A stretch of 64,000 nt of DNA. It comes from Flavobacterium sp. LC2016-13 (GTDB lineage: Bacteria; Bacteroidota; Bacteroidia; Flavobacteriales; Flavobacteriaceae). The translations under genes and the position numbers were made by a program. The stretch's first letter is position 1; the number at the start of each line of letters is the position of its first letter. The notes beneath the pieces are model-generated. The model saw only the letters and a list, made by a program, of their open reading frames with translations. It ran no database searches and had not been told where the DNA came from. The stretch covers positions 1 through 64,000 of the forward strand of contig NZ_WMDQ01000011.1 in assembly GCF_009707955.1 (NCBI RefSeq), written 5' to 3'. Of this stretch, positions 54,382 to 63,742 are shown one piece after another.

Positions 54382-57300
54382 ATGACAGTACGTTTTATTC
54401 ATAGACCCGTTCTATCGATTGTTATATCTGTATTTATAACACTTTTAGGCTTATTGGCTTTGACCCAATTGCCTATGACCTTATTCCCGAGTATTGCCCC
54501 GCCAGAGGTTAACGTAACAGTTGAATTTACTGGTGCCAATGCCGAAACCGTAACCAAAGCAGCCATTGTTCCGTTAGAAAGAGCCATCAATGGTGTTCCC
54601 GGAATGAAATATATGTCCAGTGATGCTGGTAATGATGGTGTTGGTGTGGTTCAGATTATTTTTGAAGTAGGAACCAATCCTGATATTGCCGCAGTAAATG
54701 TGCAAAACCGTGTCGCTGCAGTAATGGGAGAATTACCCGAAGAAGTGATCAAAAACGGGGTTAAAATTGCCAAGGAAGAAAATGCTATGCTGATGTATCT
54801 CAACATTTACAGCAACGACCCAAAGGTAGAAGAAAAATTCCTTTACAATTTTGCCGATATTAATATTTTAGCCGATTTGAAAAGGATAAATGGTGTAGGC
54901 TATGCTGATATTGTAGGCGCAAAAGAATACGCCATGCGTGTTTGGCTCAAGCCTGACAAAATGCTAAACTACAAAGTTTCTGCCAATGATGTTATTAATG
55001 CGTTGCAAGCTCAAAATATAGAAGCAGCACCAGGAAAGGTGGGAGAAAGTTCCGATAAGCCAAATTCAGAATCCCTGCAGTATGTTGTTAAATATACAGG
55101 ACGTTTTAATACTAAAGAACAATACGAAAACATTCCTATCCGTTCTAGTTCAGGTGGAGAAATTTTAAGAATAAAAGATGTAGCCGATGTCGAATTTGGA
55201 ACTACTTATTTTGACGTAGAAGCTAAAATTGATGGAAAGCCAACAGCTGCAATTCAATTAAAGCAACTACCGGGTTCCAACGCCAGTGAAGTTATTGCAA
55301 AAGTAAAAGCAAGAATGGCGGAACTGAAAGATACTGCCTTTCTTGAAGGAATGGATTATGAAATCAGTTACGATGTATCTCGATTTTTGGATGCTTCGGT
55401 TCACGAAGTTATCAAAACATTGTTTGAAGCATTACTACTGGTAGTGTTGGTAGTTTTTATTTTCCTGCAGGACTGGCGCTCTACAATTATCCCAACAATA
55501 ACAGTGCCTGTTTCACTTGTGGGAACTTTTTTATTCATGCAGATGTTTGGCTTTTCGCTCAACTTAATAACGCTTTTTGCATTGGTGTTAGCCATTGGGA
55601 TTGTCATAGATGATGCTATTGTTGTTGTAGAAGCCGTACATGCTAAAATGGAAAAAGGATTAGCGCCGTTAAATGCTACTGTTGAAGCGCTGAAAGAGAT
55701 TAGTGGTGCGATTATAGCCATTACATTGGTTATGGCAGCCGTGTTTGTCCCGGCTGTTTTTATGACCGGGCCGGTAGGAATCTTTTTTAAACAGTTTTCT
55801 TTAACCATGGCAATTTCGATTGTGCTTTCCGGAGTCAGCGCCTTAACCTTAACACCTGCCCTTTGTGCGTTAATGCTGAAACCTCACTCACACAAAAAGA
55901 AAAAAAATAGTTTAGATCGATTTTTTGATATATTCAATAGTAAGTATAATAGTATAGCTGAGCGCTATCAAAAGATATTGACCGTCATAATAAACAGAAA
56001 AACGCTGACTTTAGTTGTTTTACTTGTTTTTTGCGCAGGAATTGGATTGTTTGGAAAAATATTGCCTACCGGATTTATCCCAAATGAAGACCAGGGAACA
56101 TTTTATGTAAGTGTTACTACACCATCAGGTTCTACTTTAGAGCGAACAAAAGAAGTCGTAAATAAAATTCAAAAGCTCTGTAAAGACATTCCGGCAATAG
56201 AATCAATATCAACTTTAGCGGGAACAAATATTCTCTCTGATGGTACAGGTGCAACGTATGGAACTTGTCTTGTAAATTTCAAAAATTGGGATGAAAGGAC
56301 TCAAACTGTAGAGGATATTATGGCATTGGTTCAGGAAAGAACTAAAAACATCAAAGACGCAAAATTGGAGTTTTTTCCACCACCAGCTGTTCCAGGTTAC
56401 GGAAATGCAAGTGGATTTGAATTACGACTTTTAGATAAAACTGGTGCAGGCGATTTCAAGAAAATGGAAACTGTTGTGAATCAATTCAAAGCAGATTTAC
56501 AGGCACGTCCGGAAATAGGTTCCGCATTCTCCATCTTTGATGCCAGCTATCCGCAGTATATGCTCAACATTGATATTGACAAAGCTTCCCAAAAAGGAGT
56601 TACAGTTGATGATGCTATGAGCAGTCTGCAAACTTTACTTGGTAGTGAATATGCAACCAACTTTATCAAATTTGGACAAATGTATAAAGTAATGGTGCAG
56701 GCGTCGCCAGAATATCGAGCCAAACCTGAAGATATTTTAAAATTATATGTCAAAAATGACAAAGATGAAATGGTACCGCTTTCTGCTTTTATGGAAATAA
56801 ACAAAATATATGGAGTTGACCAAATTACACGCTATAATATGTATCCTTCTGCCGAGTTAAATGGTGAAGCAAAATCAGGTTACAGCAGTGGTGAAGCCAT
56901 TAATGCCGTGCAGGAAGTTGCCAAGCAAAAACTACCCAAAGGCTATGCTATTGATTGGGCAGGTATGACAAGAGACGAAGTGCAGTCAGGCAACCAGGCG
57001 ATTTATATTTTCTTAATCTGTTTATTGTTCGTGTACTTGTTATTAGCTGCTCAATACGAAAGTTTCTTATTGCCCCTGACAGTAATATTTTCATTGCCTG
57101 TGGGGATTTTTGGAGCATTTCTTTTCTTATTTCTTTTTGGATTAGAAAACAATATTTATGCCCAGGTTTCCATGATTATGTTAGTGGGGCTCTTGGGTAA
57201 AAATGCCATTCTGATTGTAGAATTTGCGGCAATGAAACACAAAGATGGTCTTTCTCCATTTAAAGCCGCAATTGAAGGAGCTGTTGCACGTTTACGCCCT

Positions 57301-57540
57301 ATTTTAATGACTTCTTTTGCCTTCATTGCAGGATTGATTCCGCTTATGATTGCTTCAGGTGCGGGTGCAATTGGAAACAGAACTATTGGTACTGCTGCTT
57401 GTGGAGGTATGTTGATAGGAACTGTTTTTGGAATTGTTGTGGTGCCTGGCTTGTACTTCATTTTTGCCACTTTGGCTCAAAAATTTACCCATAAAGGAGA
57501 AGCAAAAGAAGATGAAACACCTTTAACAGAAGAAATTTAA
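54382..57540 (+). CDS. AcrB-like (HAE1) RND multidrug efflux pump
   Basis: A 1052-residue RND pump of the hydrophobe/amphiphile type. The proton-relay residues are in the expected places: Asp410-Asp411 in GIVIDDAIVVVE and Lys940 in LLGKNAILIVEF. The N-terminus (FIHRPVLSIVISVFITLLG) and the repeat between halves fit the family. It lies between adaptor (11 bp) and channel genes (3 bp) and so forms a complete tripartite set. Compared with the CzcA-like pump upstream, it lacks the DFGxxxD metal motif, so it most likely exports organic molecules such as drugs or detergents. Confidence 0.92.
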   Translation: MTVRFIHRPVLSIVISVFITLLGLLALTQLPMTLFPSIAPPEVNVTVEFTGANAETVTKAAIVPLERAINGVPGMKYMSSDAGNDGVGVVQIIFEVGTNPDIAAVNVQNRVAAVMGELPEEVIKNGVKIAKEENAMLMYLNIYSNDPKVEEKFLYNFADINILADLKRINGVGYADIVGAKEYAMRVWLKPDKMLNYKVSANDVINALQAQNIEAAPGKVGESSDKPNSESLQYVVKYTGRFNTKEQYENIPIRSSSGGEILRIKDVADVEFGTTYFDVEAKIDGKPTAAIQLKQLPGSNASEVIAKVKARMAELKDTAFLEGMDYEISYDVSRFLDASVHEVIKTLFEALLLVVLVVFIFLQDWRSTIIPTITVPVSLVGTFLFMQMFGFSLNLITLFALVLAIGIVIDDAIVVVEAVHAKMEKGLAPLNATVEALKEISGAIIAITLVMAAVFVPAVFMTGPVGIFFKQFSLTMAISIVLSGVSALTLTPALCALMLKPHSHKKKKNSLDRFFDIFNSKYNSIAERYQKILTVIINRKTLTLVVLLVFCAGIGLFGKILPTGFIPNEDQGTFYVSVTTPSGSTLERTKEVVNKIQKLCKDIPAIESISTLAGTNILSDGTGATYGTCLVNFKNWDERTQTVEDIMALVQERTKNIKDAKLEFFPPPAVPGYGNASGFELRLLDKTGAGDFKKMETVVNQFKADLQARPEIGSAFSIFDASYPQYMLNIDIDKASQKGVTVDDAMSSLQTLLGSEYATNFIKFGQMYKVMVQASPEYRAKPEDILKLYVKNDKDEMVPLSAFMEINKIYGVDQITRYNMYPSAELNGEAKSGYSSGEAINAVQEVAKQKLPKGYAIDWAGMTRDEVQSGNQAIYIFLICLLFVYLLLAAQYESFLLPLTVIFSLPVGIFGAFLFLFLFGLENNIYAQVSMIMLVGLLGKNAILIVEFAAMKHKDGLSPFKAAIEGAVARLRPILMTSFAFIAGLIPLMIASGAGAIGNRTIGTAACGGMLIGTVFGIVVVPGLYFIFATLAQKFTHKGEAKEDETPLTEEI

Positions 57541-57543
57541 ATT

Positions 57544-58977
57544 ATGAAAAATTATAAAAATATAGTGGTGTTCTCATTTGTAACTGCTTGCCTTCTGGCA
57601 ATCAGTTGCAAGACGCCACAAAATACCACTGAAATTAAATCAAAGCCACTTCCTGAAAGTTTTGCGATTTCAAGTATAGACACTAATACTGTTGCTACAA
57701 AAAGTTGGAAAACATTTTATACAGACCCGTATCTAATAAAACTTATTGATACTGCTTTAGTAAATAATTACGATGTTTTAATGTCTTTGCAAAAAATAAA
57801 AGCAGCCCAGTCTGATGTTTTGTTTAGTAAAGGAGCAATGCTGCCAAATCTTTCAGCTGCTGCTACTGCAGGTGTATCAAGATTTGGGCAATACACCATG
57901 GACGGCGCAGGAAATAATGGTACCGAAATTTACAACGGAACTGATATTCCGAAAAACTTGACCGACTATTTCATTGGATTACAAACTTCCTGGGAACTGG
58001 ATGTCTTTGGAAAACTTAAAAACCAGAAAAAAGCAGCTTTAGCCAGAGTTTTGTCAAGTGAAGCTATGCGAAATGTTGTTACCACAAACCTTATAGCCGA
58101 AATTGCAACGAATTATTATGAGTTATTATCACTTGACCAATCCATCAAAATAATTGATAAAAACATTGCAATCCAGGAAAACGCACTTGAAATGGTTGTG
58201 ATAATGAAAGAAACAGCAGTTAGCAATGAATTAGCAGTAAAACAATTCAGAGCACAATTACTCAATATAAAAGCAATGAAATTTGAGTTACTACAACAAA
58301 TTACAGAAACCGAAAACAAAATCAATTTTCTTATTGGCAGTTATCCAAAACCGATAGATAGAGAAACCTCTTTTATAGATGCAAATCTGCCTAAAGAAAT
58401 CAATTTCGGAATTCCGTCAGCATTGTTACAAAATCGCCCTGATATAAAAATGGCTGAATTTGACATGCTGGCTTCAAAAGCCGATGTTAAATCTGCAAAA
58501 GCAGCGTTTTACCCCACCTTGAGCATTACAGGAAGTGTTGGTTATCAAGCGTTAAAACCCGATTTGTTATTCAATCCACAATCAGTTGCCTACAATATTC
58601 TTGGCGGATTAACTGCACCGTTAATTAATCGTTCAGCGATACGTGCCAGTTTCAATAAAGCCAACGCTTCGCAAATAGATGCGATGTACAATTATCAAAA
58701 AACAATTTTAAACGGTTACATTGAAGTCAATAACGAAATGATGAGAATGAATAATTTAAAAGGTAGTTTTGAATTAAAATCTGATGAAAGTAATACACTC
58801 AATCAATCTATAGATATTGCAACAGATCTATTTAAATTTGGCAGAGCAAATTATTTAGAAGTCTTAAATGTGCAACAAAATGCACTAGAGGCTGAATTGG
58901 ATTTAATTGACGTTAAAAAACAGCAATTTCAATCTATCGTTAATATTTACAAAGCAGTAGGTGGCGGTTGGAAATAA
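57544..58977 (+). CDS. NodT/TolC-family outer-membrane lipoprotein
   Basis: A 477-residue outer-membrane channel with a lipoprotein signal (LLAISC, Cys22), and duplicated TolC-like helical halves (DPYLIKLIDTALVNNYDVLM; NRPDIKMAEFDMLASKADVK with the usual RPDI motif of NodT-type proteins). It starts 3 bp after the pump gene, so it is translated with it. Length is typical. Confidence 0.9.
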   Translation: MKNYKNIVVFSFVTACLLAISCKTPQNTTEIKSKPLPESFAISSIDTNTVATKSWKTFYTDPYLIKLIDTALVNNYDVLMSLQKIKAAQSDVLFSKGAMLPNLSAAATAGVSRFGQYTMDGAGNNGTEIYNGTDIPKNLTDYFIGLQTSWELDVFGKLKNQKKAALARVLSSEAMRNVVTTNLIAEIATNYYELLSLDQSIKIIDKNIAIQENALEMVVIMKETAVSNELAVKQFRAQLLNIKAMKFELLQQITETENKINFLIGSYPKPIDRETSFIDANLPKEINFGIPSALLQNRPDIKMAEFDMLASKADVKSAKAAFYPTLSITGSVGYQALKPDLLFNPQSVAYNILGGLTAPLINRSAIRASFNKANASQIDAMYNYQKTILNGYIEVNNEMMRMNNLKGSFELKSDESNTLNQSIDIATDLFKFGRANYLEVLNVQQNALEAELDLIDVKKQQFQSIVNIYKAVGGGWK

Positions 58978-59014
58978 TATAAATTAGAACAGTTATACAT
59001 TTAAAAACATAGAA

Positions 59015-60289
59015 ATGGAAATTATAATTATCATCGCATTAATACTGCTCAATGGCGTTTTCTCAATGTCTGAAATGTCATTGGTTTCATCACGAAAATT
59101 CAAATTAGAAAGTGCAAGTAAAAAAGGAAGCAAAGGTGCTAAAACCGCCATTGAACTTTCAGAAAATCCAACTAAATTTTTATCAACGGTTCAAATAGGA
59201 ATTACTTTGATTGGTATTTTATTGGGAGTTTACAGCGGCGAAAACTTAACTACTTCCGTAGAAGTATTCTTTTCACAATTTGAAACGGTAAAACCTTTTG
59301 CACATAATATTGCTGTTGGGATAATTGTAATTTCCGTTACTTATGTTTCTATTGTTCTAGGTGAATTGCTGCCTAAAAGATTAGGATTAACTTTTCCAGA
59401 ATCTATTGCCATTGCACTGGCAAAACCAATGAAAATTTTGTCGATTATTACTTCTCCATTTGTTTGGTTATTGACATCCACCAACAATATTATTTTAAAA
59501 ATATTAGGTATAAAAAGCTCCATGGAAAGTAAAATAACAGAAGAAGAAATTAGATCTATTATAAAGGAAAGCTCAGAAGGCGGAGAAATTCAGGATATTG
59601 AACAGGATATCGTAGAAAGGGTATTCGAGCTAGGCGATAGAAAAGTAAATTCACTTATCACGCACCGCAAGGATATTGTATTTTTTAATGAAACAGATAA
59701 TCTGTCCGAAATTCGCAGAAAGATCAATCTGGAAAAACACTCTGCATATCCGGTCTGCGTCAATAATAATCTTGATGATATAAAGGGACTTGTTCTTTTA
59801 AAGGATTTATTTATCTCCGATCCGGAAGAAGACTTTGATTTGGCACACTACCTTAAACAGCCTATTTTTCTAAATGAAAATACTACAGCATATAGATTAT
59901 TGGAACAGTTTAAAAAGGAAAAAATGCATTACGCCATAATCATTGATGAATATGGATCTACCGAAGGAATCGTAACGATGGACGACGTCGTGGATGCCTT
60001 AGTGGGAGATGCAACTGAAATGGACCAGCAGGAATATAAAATTACGCAAAGAGACGAATCGAGCTGGCTGGTTGATGGTCAATATCCCGTAATCGAATTC
60101 CTTAGATATTTTGATATGGAAATTGATGATGATTACAGTACTAAATTTGTAACTATTGCCGGACTGATTATTTACAAATTCAATTCTCTGCCTAATGTTG
60201 GCGATAAAATAACCATCGACGGATACGAATTGGAAATCATAGATAAGGATGGACAGCGAATAGACAAAGTATTGATTCATAAAAAATAG
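59015..60289 (+). CDS. CNNM/CorC (hemolysin) family membrane protein, second copy
   Basis: A 424-residue paralogue of the protein at 47009 with the same order: DUF21 membrane domain (about 1-185), CBS pair (about 205-320; LITHRKDIVFFN; IIDEYGSTEGIVTMDDVVDALVGDA) and CorC/HlyC domain at the end. It follows the NodT gene by 37 bp and may be transcribed with the RND operon. Function is inferred to be ion homeostasis. Confidence 0.85.
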   Translation: MEIIIIIALILLNGVFSMSEMSLVSSRKFKLESASKKGSKGAKTAIELSENPTKFLSTVQIGITLIGILLGVYSGENLTTSVEVFFSQFETVKPFAHNIAVGIIVISVTYVSIVLGELLPKRLGLTFPESIAIALAKPMKILSIITSPFVWLLTSTNNIILKILGIKSSMESKITEEEIRSIIKESSEGGEIQDIEQDIVERVFELGDRKVNSLITHRKDIVFFNETDNLSEIRRKINLEKHSAYPVCVNNNLDDIKGLVLLKDLFISDPEEDFDLAHYLKQPIFLNENTTAYRLLEQFKKEKMHYAIIIDEYGSTEGIVTMDDVVDALVGDATEMDQQEYKITQRDESSWLVDGQYPVIEFLRYFDMEIDDDYSTKFVTIAGLIIYKFNSLPNVGDKITIDGYELEIIDKDGQRIDKVLIHKK

Positions 60290-60388
60290 TTTCCTATTTT
60301 TACATTACTAAAAGGTAAATACCATCTTAAAAACAAAAAATAAATAAGAAAGAAATATAAAATTACACAGCAATAATTTATAGAAGAA

Positions 60389-60568
60389 ATGGAAAGTGCA
60401 GCCAATAATATCAATCAAAAATATACACCTCTTTTGGATAGTATCCAAAATGAATTAAAAAATATGAACAACGAATTTGATTCTATTTTAGAAAATTTGG
60501 ATCAGGAGGTAAAACTAGATTTTGTTTATCAAAGAAACAATGACGATAATTATGGTAGTACTCCATAA
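60389..60568 (+). CDS. Small acidic coiled-coil-like protein, 59 aa
   Basis: A 59-residue open frame (starts MESAANNINQKY, ends DDNYGSTP) with an amphipathic heptad-like central part (LLDSIQNELKNMNNEFDSIL). It lies between the CNNM gene and the ChrB-AraC gene and is preceded by an AT-rich spacer. Composition looks like coding sequence, but there is no family match I can name, and such a short frame may be chance. Confidence 0.4.
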   Translation: MESAANNINQKYTPLLDSIQNELKNMNNEFDSILENLDQEVKLDFVYQRNNDDNYGSTP

Positions 60569-60611
60569 TGTTTGTTTACAATTGCGCTGGACATAAAAAA
60601 GAATACTCAAA

Positions 60612-61307
60612 ATGAAATGGATAACAAGAGAAAGACCTAAAATTGACCGTATCGCCTGTCCGTGGCTGATCAGTAGATTTGTCGACAAAGAAGCTGAATT
60701 TATTTACGTGCCTTATAATGAGGTTTTGATAAAAGCAAAAGAGCTCGATGCCACTGCGTTTGATATTCCCGAGGTTGAATTTACGCACTACAATGAGCAG
60801 TGTACTTTTGATTACATCATAAAAAAATATAAAATTGATGATCCTGCTGTTTTAATCATAGCAGGAATTGTTCGTGGCGCAGATACGGACAGACACGATA
60901 TTGCAAAAGAATCTGCCGGGCTTTGGGCCATTTCTGCCGGACTTTCCCATAATATTACGGATGACTATAAACTACTGGAAACCGGAATGATTCTTTATGA
61001 TTCCTTGTACAGCTGGGCAACTCATTTGTATAAGCAGAACCACCTGCAGAACAGTCCATTTGAGAGTCTGCTACATGAGGTGTACAACAAATTTTTAAGT
61101 GACAAGAAATCCAAAAGCAAAAAAACACCTGCGTGGGTCAAGGATTTAAAAAATATGATTCAGGACCAGATAGATACGCAGTTTACATTTGACCTAAAAC
61201 AAATCTCAAATGATCTTGAGCTTAACCCTTCCTATGTATCAAGGGAGTTTTCCAAATACTTTGAAGATTTAAATGGATATGCAAACAAAAACTGGAGAAA
61301 AAGTTAA
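60612..61307 (+). CDS. ChrB-domain protein fused to AraC-like HTH, 3' truncated by IS3
   Basis: The first ~145 residues are the same ChrB C-terminal domain as at 32590 (KWITRERPKIDRIACPWLI; IVRGADTDRHD; SAGLWAISAGLS). The next part (about 170-227) is the start of an AraC-type helix-turn-helix: FDLKQISNDLELNPSYVSREFSKYF reads as the first HTH; the second HTH is missing. The sequence leaves the family at about 61293, where the IS3-family element begins, and the stop at 61307 lies inside the IS. The regulator is therefore truncated and probably cannot bind DNA normally. Quotation of the HTH is best checked as two parts, residues 185-195 and 200-212. Confidence 0.8.
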   Translation: MKWITRERPKIDRIACPWLISRFVDKEAEFIYVPYNEVLIKAKELDATAFDIPEVEFTHYNEQCTFDYIIKKYKIDDPAVLIIAGIVRGADTDRHDIAKESAGLWAISAGLSHNITDDYKLLETGMILYDSLYSWATHLYKQNHLQNSPFESLLHEVYNKFLSDKKSKSKKTPAWVKDLKNMIQDQIDTQFTFDLKQISNDLELNPSYVSREFSKYFEDLNGYANKNWRKS

Positions 61308-62182
61308 GCTACATTTTTATAATTAGTTAGTTTATTAAATTCTTCAATTGTTTTATAGTTCAAAGCCGAATGTCTTCTTTTTTTATTGTACCAAATTTCG
61401 ATGTATTCAAAAATTTCAAGTTCCATCTGTTCTCTAGAAATTAATTTACTTCCATAAACCAATTCCGTTTTTAAAGATTTGAAAAAACTTTCAGCAACCG
61501 CATTATCCCAGCAGTCTCCTTTACGGCTCATACTTCTTGTGATACTTTTATAAGAGTCCAATACATCAGCAAATTTTTTATTGGCATATTGGATGCCTCG
61601 GTCAGAATGGAATATTAATTCATTTGCAATTGTTCTATTCTTGACTGCCATTTTCCAAGCCATCATTGTAGTTTGTTTTGTACTTAATCCATTGCTTAAA
61701 CTCCAGCCGACTATCTTTCTGTCAAATAAATCTAAAATGATGGTCAGATATAAAAATCCATCCTTTGTCTGTATATAGGTGATATCTGAAACCCATGCCT
61801 TTGCTGGTTCTGTTGCCGTAAATTCTCTTTTCAGGATATTTGGCACAACAAAATGATTATGTTTTGAATTGGTTGTTACTTTGAATTTTTTACTCAATTT
61901 ACTGTACAATCCTAACTGCTTCATGTATTTAGCTACAGTTATTCTGGATATCTGATATCCTTGGCTTTGGAGTTCCAGAGTAATTCTTGGGCTTCCATAT
62001 CGCTGTTTAGCATTAAAGTATATTGACGTAATTTCTTCTTTAATCAGAGCAGTCTTCCTCTGTCTTTCTGATAGAATCTGTCGCTTCCAATTATAGTAGC
62101 TGCTTGGACTTACTTTTAAAACTTTGCACATCTTTTCAATCGAATATATTTTTTCATGGTCTTTTATGAAAAGATAAATCAT
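61304..62182 (-). CDS. IS3-family transposase OrfB (DDE integrase core)
   Basis: A 292-residue DDE transposase with an HTH_21 N-terminal part and an rve core. Catalytic residues are Asp133 (WVSDITY), Asp194 (FHSDRG) and Glu231 (NAVAESFF). Its start overlaps the orfA stop (ATGA), so it is made by coupling or by frameshifting into a fused OrfAB as in other IS3 elements. The frame is intact, so the element may be active. Confidence 0.92.
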   Translation of the reverse strand: MIYLFIKDHEKIYSIEKMCKVLKVSPSSYYNWKRQILSERQRKTALIKEEITSIYFNAKQRYGSPRITLELQSQGYQISRITVAKYMKQLGLYSKLSKKFKVTTNSKHNHFVVPNILKREFTATEPAKAWVSDITYIQTKDGFLYLTIILDLFDRKIVGWSLSNGLSTKQTTMMAWKMAVKNRTIANELIFHSDRGIQYANKKFADVLDSYKSITRSMSRKGDCWDNAVAESFFKSLKTELVYGSKLISREQMELEIFEYIEIWYNKKRRHSALNYKTIEEFNKLTNYKNVA

Positions 62183-62478
62183 CGACCTCCCTTGGAAAAG
62201 ATGCTTATAGCCTTTTTTAGAATATCACGTTCTAATTCTGTTTCTTTTAATTTTTTTTCAAGCTCATGGATTTTTTCCTGTTCAGGGCTAAGTTTTAATT
62301 TTCCTTTCCCAGGAAAACTTCCTGTTCCAAATTCTTGGTAATCCTGACGCCATTTGTAAAGCAAAGGTGCTGTTATTCCAAGTTCCTTCGCTAATTGTGA
62401 GATATTATCTCTTTCATAACTTAATTGGACAGCTTTCTCTTTAAAATTGCGGTCATAAGTTTTACGATTCTCTTTCAT
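62179..62478 (-). CDS. IS3-family transposase OrfA (HTH)
   Basis: A 99-residue DNA-binding protein: helix-turn-helix near the N-terminus (FKEKAVQLSYER, then ISQLAKELGI) and a C-terminal leucine-zipper-like helix (EQEKIHELEKKLKETELER). It would bind the IS ends and form OrfAB with the overlapping orfB frame. Intact. Confidence 0.9.
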   Translation of the reverse strand: MKENRKTYDRNFKEKAVQLSYERDNISQLAKELGITAPLLYKWRQDYQEFGTGSFPGKGKLKLSPEQEKIHELEKKLKETELERDILKKAISIFSKGGR

Positions 62479-62527
62479 GCTCTAAAGTTAAGATTTAGTT
62501 CTTAACTAGAACTCCATGCTAAGTTAG

Positions 62528-62662
62528 CACATCCATAAAGATGAAGAGGCTAAATTAACTTCCCTTTTGATGGGGGGCACAGGACAGATTCGCACACAGT
62601 CCGCTTTTAATCTTTGTCTGGATTTTGCCACTAAAGGTTCGGATGCCTTGATTCTTAATTAG
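62528..62662 (+). pseudogene. Probable 3' remnant of a plus-strand gene
   Basis: Directly right of the IS, one frame is open for 44 codons (it includes EEAKLTSLLMGGTGQIR and FATKGSDALILN) up to a TAG at 62660, and a perfect terminator follows 8 bp later. It has no start. I take it as the tail of a gene whose body was removed with the insertion; the family is not recognised. Not the missing AraC second HTH as far as I can read it. Confidence 0.4.
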
Positions 62663-62669
62663 CTAATGG

Positions 62670-62696
62670 GGACAGGCAGTTCCTGCCTGTCCTTTT
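62670..62696 (+). terminator. Rho-independent terminator without an intact gene in front
   Basis: Ten-base perfect stem GGACAGGCAG / CTGCCTGTCC, loop of three, then TTTT. It is oriented for plus-strand transcription, fitting the gene remnant just before it. Confidence 0.8.
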
Positions 62697-62730
62697 AAAT
62701 CCTGATTAAACTCAATGATACAATAACTTA

Positions 62731-63606
62731 CTAAGCTATTACAGTCAATGCACTTGGCTTAATACGTACCTGAATAATAGGCTTATTTAAAATATAAATT
62801 TCTCCGTCACAATGAATAGAAGTATCCGAATCAATATGTACATCAAACTCTGCCGCACGTAATAAGCTAGTATGGGATGATTGTTTGATTTTTTTACCAA
62901 ATATATTTCCCAAAATCCTTCGTAACATCAAAAACGGATAAGGTTTAACAGCGATACAATCCAATAAACCATCATTAGATAGTGCGTCAGGAGCTAGATA
63001 TAAATTATTTCCAACTTTAGATACATTACAAAATGTAATTCTGAAAAATTTGTTTTTTAAACCCAAAAAATCGCATTCAATATCTTTGTAGTTAAAGCAA
63101 TATTCATAAGTCACTATTCTAATAAAATTCCATATTCCCCGGTTATGTTTTTTCTCATTAAATATCTTGGCGCAATGTGCATCGAAACCAATTCCAGATG
63201 CTGTTAGAAAGGGAAGATCATTAATATAACCAACGTCTAATTTTTCTAATCTCTGTTTGTTCAGACCTTCAATAGCCAGTTTTACATCCAATGAAATTCC
63301 TAGATGTTTCGCTAATCCATTACCCGAACCTACAGGAATGATTCCTAAAATAATTGAATGACCAATTAATGCCTTTGCTATCTCATTAATGGTACCATCA
63401 CCGCCTACTGCTACAATAATATCCACAGAAAGTTCTACCGCTTTATTAGCAATATCATAGGCATGGTTTTTGTATTCTGTAAACTTTAAAGAATAATTAT
63501 ATCTTTCTAATGAAATATATTTTGCTATATAATCTGTAAGAGCATTAATATTATTTTTAGTTCCTGAAATTGGGTTAATTATAAACCAAACCTCTTGTTT
63601 ATTCAT
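62731..63606 (-). CDS. Diacylglycerol kinase-family lipid kinase (YegS-like)
   Basis: A 291-residue lipid kinase of the DAGK/YegS superfamily. The nucleotide-binding motifs are FIINPISGTKN near the start, VAVGGDGTINE (68-72 GGDGT) and PVGSGNGLAKHLG. The C-terminal part is the beta-sandwich lipid-binding domain. It would phosphorylate a lipid such as diacylglycerol in the inner membrane. Complete at both ends; it is a typical chromosomal gene and does not belong to the accessory regions. Confidence 0.88.
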   Translation of the reverse strand: MNKQEVWFIINPISGTKNNINALTDYIAKYISLERYNYSLKFTEYKNHAYDIANKAVELSVDIIVAVGGDGTINEIAKALIGHSIILGIIPVGSGNGLAKHLGISLDVKLAIEGLNKQRLEKLDVGYINDLPFLTASGIGFDAHCAKIFNEKKHNRGIWNFIRIVTYEYCFNYKDIECDFLGLKNKFFRITFCNVSKVGNNLYLAPDALSNDGLLDCIAVKPYPFLMLRRILGNIFGKKIKQSSHTSLLRAAEFDVHIDSDTSIHCDGEIYILNKPIIQVRIKPSALTVIA

Positions 63607-63742
63607 AAATCTTGTTTTTAAGTATTATAATTAGTAACTCAAGTTAAGACAAAATTATCCTAACAGTATAGCTTACTAATTGAAGGCAAAAGTATACAGT
63701 TCCACTTTTTGGGGGGAAATCAAAAGACTAACTTTTAATTAT

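Larger units (their letters stand above)
61293..62516 (-). mobile_element. IS3-family insertion sequence
   Basis: About 1.22 kb with two overlapping minus-strand genes, orfA and orfB. The ends were placed from imperfect inverted repeats: TGGAG-5 bases-GTTAAG on the left (61293) and the same pattern on the complement at the right (62516). No 3-4 bp target duplication is visible at these ends (AAC on the left, TGC on the right), so either the ends are slightly off or a deletion occurred next to the element. The element ends the ChrB-AraC gene on its left. Confidence 0.75.
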
